Source: Mytilus californianus | Taxonomy: Eukaryota > Mollusca > Bivalvia > Mytilida > Mytilidae | NCBI RefSeq assembly: GCF_021869535.1 | Contig: NW_026262734.1 | Coordinates: forward strand, 93,687,285-93,751,284 | Direction: 5' to 3' | Length of the DNA: 64,000 bases | Shown here: positions 56,764 to 64,000 of the stretch, in pieces | Layout: every line of letters starts with the position of its first letter | Numbering within the stretch: position 1 is the first letter of the stretch | Made by a program: the position numbers and the translations under genes | Notes under the pieces: model-generated | Seen by the model: the letters and a program-made list of their open reading frames with translations, nothing else | Database searches by the model: none | What the model was told of the DNA's origin: nothing

Positions 56764-57079
56764 ATGAGGGTCTGGATGAGAACAGAGAATACTTGACCAA
56801 AACTTAATGAATACTTGTCCAACAAATAAAAATTAGAGAGAAAGGGCAAATCAAAAATAAAGAATAAGGAAAGAATAGAGAATAGTCGTGGAATAATCGG
56901 TGATAAAATATAAAGAATAGGGAATGATGGGGTGAAAAAATATAAAGAATAGAGAATAATTGGGTGATGAAATATAAAGAATAGAGAATAATGGGCAAAA
57001 TTATGAAAAATAGAGAAAAAAAAACTTATAAAATTAAGGAATACAGAATTGAAAGTCCCCAGTCCCCATCCAGACGCTC
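56764..57079 (-). repeat. Fold-back AT-rich repeat
   Basis: 'atgagggtctggatgag' and 'ccccatccagacgctcat' are inverted ends. The interior is 'ataaagaatagagaataatt' units. Partner of 13204-13530. Confidence 0.65.
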
Positions 57080-57903
57080 ATGTTGGAGAAACAGTGAAGG
57101 ATGCAGAATTGTGTATACATCGTTTAGGTTGTCGATTGAATTATTTTTTATACTTATAATACTTGGTTATTATTGCTGATCATTTTCATTTATTTCCCAG
57201 ATAATAACTCATATTTTTTTATATTTCACGCGTTAATAATTACTAGTTCATAATAATATCTTTACTCAAATTTGTATATATTTACCTTTTTATTGATATT
57301 TATTCTGTTGCATTATTTAATAAAGGTTTAGATATTACAAAGTGAAACTTATTTTTTGATTTGTACTTCACACGGACAACATGACGGGCGCCACAAGTGG
57401 GTCGATATCCCTAATGCGCCTCAAATTTAGCAACTCAAAAATAGTGCGTAAACAGAAAATCTCTGTGCAGTGATGTTGGACATGTTTGAATTTTTAACAA
57501 GTAACCATGGTTGCTGATTTGAAGAGAAGAGGACTATAAAATATAGGTGTACAAACTATTGAGTTATTAAATGTATGCAAAGAACTAAATTTTCAAAAGA
57601 ACTTATTGTGTGAAAAAAAGAATTTTTACCGCAAGAAGTTGAATTTGGCGTGTGTTTAATTACGAGAAAATAAATCGCTCTTCGTACCCTTAAAATTAAA
57701 TAACCTTCTAGTGTTGACAATTTTGGATATTCATCGCTTCTAAGGGGCCACAATTGTTTTATTATACCGAACTAACAGTGGAAGGGCATTTTGAATCATT
57801 GTAAAAGCACTTACCCTTACTTGAGTCAGTAAAACACACAAGTTGACGTTCAAAAATACATGTAATTTGTGTCTTAGGGAGCTACCATTTAATTTTTATG
57901 GTG

Positions 57904-58130
57904 TGGGCTAGGATGAAAGTTTTTAAAAAAAGGCAGGTCATGAGTTTTGAGTAAAAAAAAAAGGCAGGATGAGCAACTTGGCAAAAAAAAGCAAGGATGA
58001 CAATTTATGTAAAAAAAGTCAGAATAAACTAATAAAAAAAAGGGCAGGACCAAATAGAGTGAAAAATAAAAAGGCAGGACAGAAATTACAACTTTAAAAA
58101 ATGCAGGACAAAATTTTTCATCCTAGCCCC
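57904..58130. repeat. Fold-back element with AAAAAAGGCAGGA units
   Basis: Ends 'gggctaggatgaaagttttt' and 'aatttttcatcctagcccc' are inverted. The inside has about eight degenerate units of A-run plus 'ggcaggatga'. Absent from A1. Confidence 0.75.
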
Positions 58131-58221
58131 CTCATCATGAGTACAAATCAACAAACTATAAAGGTTATTCGCCGGTGAATAATAGAGTTATTCAACGCTG
58201 GTGTAAATTTTTATGGTTATT

Positions 58222-59167
58222 GGTTCTTCCTTGCAATTGAATGAAAATTAACTGAGTTATTCCATGTCACGTGATAACGTTTTACCCAATAGAATTGTTT
58301 GAAACATATGTAAGGTATAATAATATCTGTGGTAGGCCATTCTGGTAATCTGTCAAGTATAAGCGACGTAAATAAATTAAATAAAGCTTACAATCTGTAC
58401 ATTTCATAAGGAAGGATGGAGGTGAGGGGGAATTAACTGTTTCGTGTTTTTTATACATAACAAAATTATCTGAAAACTTTTTACCAAAATGTACCGATTT
58501 TAATTTTGATTTTACTTCTTTATGTTGCTCTTACTTGACCGATTACCATGATATCCTACCACGCTGTAAAAACTAATAAAAACAGTCAAACGGTGAACTT
58601 CAGGGGCGCTTGAGGATACCAAAATATCAGTGTATCATCGGCGTCGGAAATTGGATACCAAAGAAGCGGAGAGAAAGGAAATAATAATTAAGCAATGTAA
58701 CTTATTCCTTTAATTTGAACCATTTCTACCGTTTTGAAGAGGTTACCGCTTACGAAACAATTTTCTTATATATTGTGTGTTTTTTTTTTGTTTGTTTTTT
58801 TTTTTATGCCAAAAAAGTAGCAAACAAAGGCAAGCTTTAGTGTTATAATACAAAATTGTGTAATTGGTAACCGAAAATTGGCCTGATATTCCACTGTTTT
58901 TCATTCTTTTTCCAGACAAATTTTTAGATTATAATAGTGTTACTTCATATTTACTTAAATTCGCTAGCAAAAAGATGTTTTCTCCAGAACAGTTATCATT
59001 CATTGTACGGCGAATTGCATGGGGTTGATTTGTTCTATACGGCGTCTGCAATATATGATATTATTATACCTTACATATAATAAACATTTCTACTGGGTAA
59101 CACGTTATCACATGACATGGAAACATTCAGTTAATTTTCGTTTAAATACAAGGAAGGACGAATAACC
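58222..59167. mobile_element. Inverted arms flanking a 0.7-kb host-like segment
   Basis: Left arm 58222-58326 ('gaaaattaactgagttattc', 'aggtataataatat') and right arm 59057-59167 are reverse complements at roughly 80% by eye. Between them, 58327-59017 matches 14446-15085 of A1, where neither arm is present. Confidence 0.6.
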
Positions 59168-59763
59168 CTATGGACATTATATATACTAAGCGTTGATCTT
59201 TTTTATTTATACGCGAGTTATCTCCCATCAAAACGACGTCACAAGGATAAATGTAATCAAAATGGCAATGGTCACGTTAAAGGCTTATCGAGTGACGAGG
59301 AAACAAGGCTTGGAAATTCATCTAGTGTCGAGGATATCTCGTATACACTGTGCTTTTCAGGAAGGGCCATCACTATTTTACAGAACGAGTCCAACGTTGT
59401 TGTACATTCGAAAAAATAAATAACTTTACTCAAGACAGAAAAACAATAAATATTCTGCAACACAAAATACAGGAAACAATTGTGTACAAAAACGAAGAAA
59501 AAAGCATGCGTCTCAACGGATGAAAATTAATATTCAATCCGGAAAAAATCCTTCTGTTACCTATCCCAATCCCCTAGAATATCAAAGATCGTCTCCTAAA
59601 ATAAAAATGTTGACATAGCAATAATTTAACATCTTGTCTCATTGGCAATAATATCACATCTTCTTATTTTCATACTAACTATGCCAAACATTCAAGATCA
59701 ATGAACCATGACTGCAGATGCAAGATCAAATAAGGCTACGTGTTAATGAGAGATTTGAATGTC

Positions 59764-60121
59764 AATTTATACGGAGTATATATATCTCCCAGTTGATACG
59801 ATATTCCAGGGCTTGTATTTCCTATCATGGTTTCCTTGATAGAGGGTTGCTGCTCACAAGAAAGCTATTAAACCAAGAGTTCCAAGTGGTGAAGTTGAGA
59901 TCATCCCTTTGTAAATTTTACGAACGCCATCACGAGTTGATTGACCGTTATGGAATATCCGTTTCACAGATGATAGCAGATATGTTCCAAAAGTCGTAAC
60001 TACATTCCCGCCCCCTTTTTCTCCGAATGTGGCCTACCGAAATATACTTATTACCTGGTTTGTACTAACATGAGCAATACGACGGGTGCCACAAGTGGAG
60101 CAGGATCTGCTTACCCTTCCG
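59764..60121 (+). mobile_element. Short 3' remnant of the Penelope-like element
   Basis: Encodes only the C-terminal part: 'SQLIRYSRACISYHGFLDR', 'LLLTRKLLNQEFQ' and 'FYERHHELIDRYGISVSQM'. Stop near 59998. The tail 'gtgccacaagtggagcagga' follows and breaks off at about 60121, before the long T-rich tail seen in the other copies. Confidence 0.75.
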
Positions 60122-60135
60122 GAGCACTGACCTAG

Positions 60136-60336
60136 TCACAAACGTTTAACAAGTAAACTATGCATATGTATTGTTCCAAATTTAGATGTGCCAATGATAA
60201 TACAACTGATATCTGATATCATTGACCAACCATTCGTTATTCTCTTTAGACTTTTTTTCACAAACTTTAATAAACTTTTTGCGCTGTTGACGCCGGCGAT
60301 GTCGTAAACAGTACGACTAAGTCTCGCCGCGGCCAT
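60136..60336 (-). other. Possible 5' exon in a CpG-containing patch
   Basis: A minus-strand ATG at 60336 follows 'cgagacgaaaaa'-like sequence and starts 'MAAARLSRTVYDIAGVNSA' and 'KSLLKFVKKSLKRITNG'. The surrounding 60290-60350 is the CpG-richest spot of the block ('gtctcgccgcggcca'). A possible donor (aatg|gttggt) follows. I recognise no domain and see no continuing exon, so this is only a candidate. Confidence 0.2.
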
Positions 60337-60433
60337 TTTTCGAGACGAGACCGAAAAAAAGACCAGTAACGGTAGTTAATATTAAAGAACTAGCAAGTTG
60401 CCATACAGTTGGAAATTTCGTTTTTACCCATAT

Positions 60434-60788
60434 TCTTCAGAAAACATCTTCTTGTTAACGAAGTTAAGTATATGAAGTCACATTATCATAATCAAATTAT
60501 TTGTCTGGAAAAAGAATAAAAAACAGTTTACTATCTAGCCAACGGGACAACGGAGGGCGATCGACCTTGAAATTTTCAGGTAACAAGTCTTGAGTATAAC
60601 ACAAAATCTTGTCTTTGTTTGCAAAAGAACAAAAGCACTTTCAGAAAATCGTTTCATAAGAGGTTACCTCATCAAAACGGTGGAAATGGTTTAAATTAAA
60701 CATGTTAAAGGAAATCTTACCTTATTTATTTTTTTCCTTTCTCTCCGCTTCGTTGGTACTTAAATTCCGGTGGTGATGATACACAGTG
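60434..60788 (-). repeat. Inverted third copy of the 14727/58632 unit
   Basis: Reverse complement matches include 'agaaaacatctt', 'gtctggaaaaagaataaaaa', 'aaacggtggaaatggtttaa' and 'cctttctctccgcttcg'. Confidence 0.7.
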
Positions 60789-61744
60789 AAGATAGACGGA
60801 CACCTGCAGCACTATATATACCATTTCCCCCCAAAAAGAGCGGTGTATGAAAACCTTCTATACACATACGATTGCAAATATCAAAGGAAATGCTGACATA
60901 GATTCTATATAATATTATCCTTAGAAATACAGACATGCACTTTAAGCATTAATAAGGACATTTTGAGAATAAATTCATATTGATATGTCCGGGTTTTTTC
61001 GATAGCAGTTTTTTTTTTTTTTGAGGAGTGTCCAGGTTTTATCGAGTGAACAAACATAATTTCTATGAGTTGAAATATTGTCTTTAAGTTAATTTCGTTT
61101 TAATATATTGTAGTTATTTAATTTAGTTAATTCCAAGTACATCGATAACGATTTGCACGGCTGTTCAAAATGAAAGCACACAACGTAAAACCGATACGTC
61201 GTGTGAATCTAATTGACTGTATTTCCCATTTATCTAACCGTTTGGAAATTGAATTTGAAGTTTATAAGTGCAATATCATAACTATTTGACTGAGACATAA
61301 ACAAAAATATGTAGGAATCGAATTAACGTACTTGCAGAGTATCTCTTTGTTCGATTGTTTCTTTTTTAATATACATAAACTTACATGAATATTTATATAA
61401 GCAAGCATCCCCTTTTCAAGAGATAAAATACTTCACTACAAACAATGTTGTTTTAGAAATGTATCCTTATATTTCTATTGGAGGTATATCATGGATTTTT
61501 TAACTGTGTAATATCCTTAATTATGGACTACTGGATTTGCTAAGAATTGCTCATAGATTGTCAATGAGTTCAAACCATGCAAACAATTTAAGCATAGTAC
61601 TACTAAAATACTTTTGATAGCAATTATTTTACAGCTTTAATTCTTAACTAACTAGAGGAATAAGCAAGCTATTAAAATCCAATGGGAGTGTGGAGATATA
61701 ACACTGTAGTTCTGACAAAAACTCGTAGAGTGTAGAAATCTCGT

Positions 61745-61930
61745 GTTATAGTTGTATAGGGGGGATATATCATTGCCCTTGAATGTCAAATATATAGCTA
61801 TCTCCATTTTTATCAAAAGTGGACATACTCATTGTTGCAAGCCGTACGGTTACCTATAGTTGTTAATTTATATGTCATTTGGTCACTGGTGGAGAGTTGT
61901 CTTATTGGCAATCATACCACATATTCCTAT
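61745..61930 (-). repeat. Dispersed mussel-type repeat, A2 partner of 15263-15445
   Basis: 'gagagttgtcttattggcaa' and 'gtggacatactcattgttgc' match the A1 copy. No coding frame. Confidence 0.55.
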
Positions 61931-62578
61931 TTTTATATATAACACTAAAAGATTCACACGTCGAATTATAGACGAGAGTCTTTTCACATCAATTTCAAAC
62001 GAGCAATTTTATTCAAATCACCAGAACATCTTCTCCTTCATTGAAATATACTGCAAGTTTAGGCGACTATACGTATATTAAAATCCGCGGTAGAGATACC
62101 CCAGGTCTTGTTGTAATAAAAACGCTACAAATTTTACTGCATCAGATGCGCATTTCGACAATTAGTGTCTCTTCAGTGATGGTTGGGACCAAACTATTTG
62201 AAAATCGAAATATCGTAGAAACGTTGAGAATTGGTTTAATCGAAAAGAACTAAAAGTATTGTGAAACCAGGAAACGCACATGCAAGGACAATAATCAGTT
62301 CGCCGTTTAACATTTTTTTATTTCAAACTAGGGAAATTTTTCGGCTGCCCCATGTTATCTTCAATCGGTTGTTTGCAAGTACCAGGATGCCAATACCGAA
62401 CCTATGCATGGCTACTTCCTGGGCTGGTGGAACCACGGTAGACTGATATTCCACCAAGCGGTACTGACCCAGTGATACGTTTAGCTGATCACTCGACCAA
62501 CTAGGCTATATAAAATATAGCTTTCGTTATTCGAGTAATGCCTTTCCTCGTCAGTTTATCTAGCGTTATATCACAGTA

Positions 62579-62814
62579 CATGAGGGTTAGGATGGGGATA
62601 TCTCATTTCTGTATTCTTTAACTTTTTGGGTCATTTTTCTCTCTTTGTTATAGATTTTGCATATTATTCTCTGTTCTTTATATTTTAGCACCTCATTATT
62701 TTCTATTCTTTATTTTTTTTGCCTATTTTTCTCTATTCTTTATATATTTTGCTCACCATTCTACACTTTTTGCCCATTATTCTCTATTCTGTAAACCCCA
62801 TCCAGACCTTCGTA
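62579..62814 (+). repeat. Fold-back AT-rich repeat
   Basis: 'catgagggttaggatgggg' and 'ccccatccagaccttcgt' are inverted ends; 'ttattctctattctttat' units lie between. Clearest of the five copies. Confidence 0.7.
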
Positions 62815-63896
62815 CATGGTGAATAGTGGGAAGTGGATGGTGTACCTTTACGATCAGCTATATTTTGTCTGTCGTTAAGGATGACAAATCTACTTACCAT
62901 GCCACCACATCAAAATTTTATTTTTATTATATACGTCTACACATGTGACATTTTTTATGACAGACATTCTCCATCAATAAGAAAGATCATCCTTTACGAC
63001 ATTTTGGTCACTCTGTCCAAAAGCATAGTTGGTATTTGTCAGATTTTGCAGCATTTGTTTGGTTTTCAATGCCCTTCTACCTCGTACTTTATTGACCTGT
63101 AGATCTTCCTTTGTCGTTTGGTTGCCGTCTCGTCGACATATACACCCCAATCTTTTCGTTATTCATATTCAATAGCATATTTGGATATCCGAACAGACAG
63201 AAATATATATTTGGTCTGTTATGCTTCGTGTGGAATCTTTTCAGATTTGTAATTGAATATTTACATAGTGGAATTTGTATTTTTATTTCAAGGAATTCAA
63301 TGTTCTCTCTATTGTATCTACCATGCTGTCATGTTTCATCCAAATGCATAATTCGTAACACGGTAATTTTGACCTGAAAAAAATAATTTCGTTCATTATC
63401 ATTTTATCCCACTCGTAGTAAAACAAATACATGTACATGTATTATATTTTCACACAGTACCAACGACCCTGATCATTTTGTGAGAATCCCGGCGTTAACG
63501 ATCGAGTACCGCCGAAGGAAGATAATTTAGCATTGTTCATTTTTGCTTCTGAATTTTTGTATTGTAAAATTTAATTAATGACTTTGAAATATATTCTAAC
63601 AGAAAATTCGGTCACTGGAGATACTTTCCATAGCGAACTTTTCCCTGATTGATCTCTTTCCATTTCGTGTACTAGATGCAAACACGTCTCTTTTTCATCT
63701 CAATTTATGGACCTCCAATCAACCTATATGTGCAAGCTACTTAAAGTCTAACATAATTGTTCACGCAGTGAGTTAAACATATTAGTTTAAAGTTGCACAC
63801 GATGAAATAGGAAACACTTATAAGCTTTAACCTTTCGGAATTTAAGGTTCTCAATGCTTTTCAACTTCGTACTTTATTTGGCCTTTTTAACTTTTG

Positions 63897-63990
63897 TGAT
63901 TCGAGCGACACTGGTGAGTCTTTTGTAGACGAAAAGTGCGTCTAGCATACACAATATCAATCCTGGTATAGATCTATGATTAGTTTATAT
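63897..63990 (+). repeat. GCGCGTCTGGCG-type dispersed repeat
   Basis: 'gagcgacactggtgagtctt' then 'gtagacgaaaagtgcgtcta' and 'cctggtatagatctatgatt'. Partner of 17495-17578. Confidence 0.6.
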
Positions 63991-64000
63991 ACCTTGTCCT

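Larger units (their letters stand above)
53650..64000 (+). repeat. Segmental duplication block A2
   Basis: Direct-orientation partner of 10780-17590. Extra sequence relative to A1 includes the Penelope-like insertion (53987-55150), the element at 57904-58130, the inverted arms at 58222 and 59057, and about 2.6 kb at 59018-61640. It continues to the window edge. Confidence 0.85.

Overview
The window looks like nuclear DNA of a bivalve mollusc, most probably a mytilid mussel. It is AT-rich. Its few genes have GT-AG introns, and it is packed with short repeats that I recognise from memory as typical of Mytilus-type genomes (a 43-base 'GATGTGGTATGAGTGCCAAT' motif, a 'GCGCGTCTGGCG' motif, and a long repeat with 'CACCGGGCCCGAAGG' ends). 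The species is an inference. No rRNA gene, CRISPR array or prokaryotic operon is visible.

Two intact host genes can be assembled by joining exons with matching splice phases. (1) A secreted coiled-coil/olfactomedin-domain protein on the plus strand: exon 1 at 5302-5953, exon 2 at 12009-12859, 500 aa. (2) A secreted glycoside hydrolase family 10 (GH10, xylanase-fold) protein with an N-terminal carbohydrate-binding-like domain on the minus strand: 11 exons between 35516 and 19319, 520 aa, no frame break. Both GH10 catalytic glutamates and the conserved RGH histidine are substituted, so it appears to be an intact pseudoenzyme.

Each gene has a broken partial copy. Block A1 (about 10.78-17.6 kb, olfactomedin exon 2 and its 3' flank) recurs as A2 (about 53.65 kb to the window end). 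Block B1 (about 25.85-37.48 kb, the 5' half of the GH10 gene) recurs as B2 (about 42.2-53.4 kb). All are in direct orientation, in the order A1-B1-B2-A2, which a single tandem duplication does not explain. The A2 olfactomedin copy lacks exon 1 and has a premature TAG. The B2 GH10 copy has a 1-bp frameshift in exon 1, lacks exon 4 and exons 7-11, and is a pseudogene.

Region by region: 1-5.3 kb holds retroelement remnants (Penelope-like reverse transcriptase pieces on the minus strand, a 5'-truncated LINE on the plus strand). 5.3-12.9 kb is the olfactomedin gene, whose intron carries a 1.77-kb nested palindrome and other repeats. 12.9-19.3 kb is gene-free flank. 19.3-35.5 kb is the GH10 gene, with a decayed reverse-transcriptase copy and a large repeat in its introns. 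35.5-42.2 kb is repeats, including a second large repeat in inverse orientation and a Tc1-type transposase remnant. 42.2-53.4 kb is the GH10 pseudogene block with a 2.16-kb TA-flanked insertion. 53.4-64 kb is the olfactomedin pseudogene block, with two more Penelope-like copies and a composite of inverted repeats.

Comparing the paired blocks gives filled and empty sites that order many insertions after the duplications. All coordinates of repeats are approximate, because they were read by eye.
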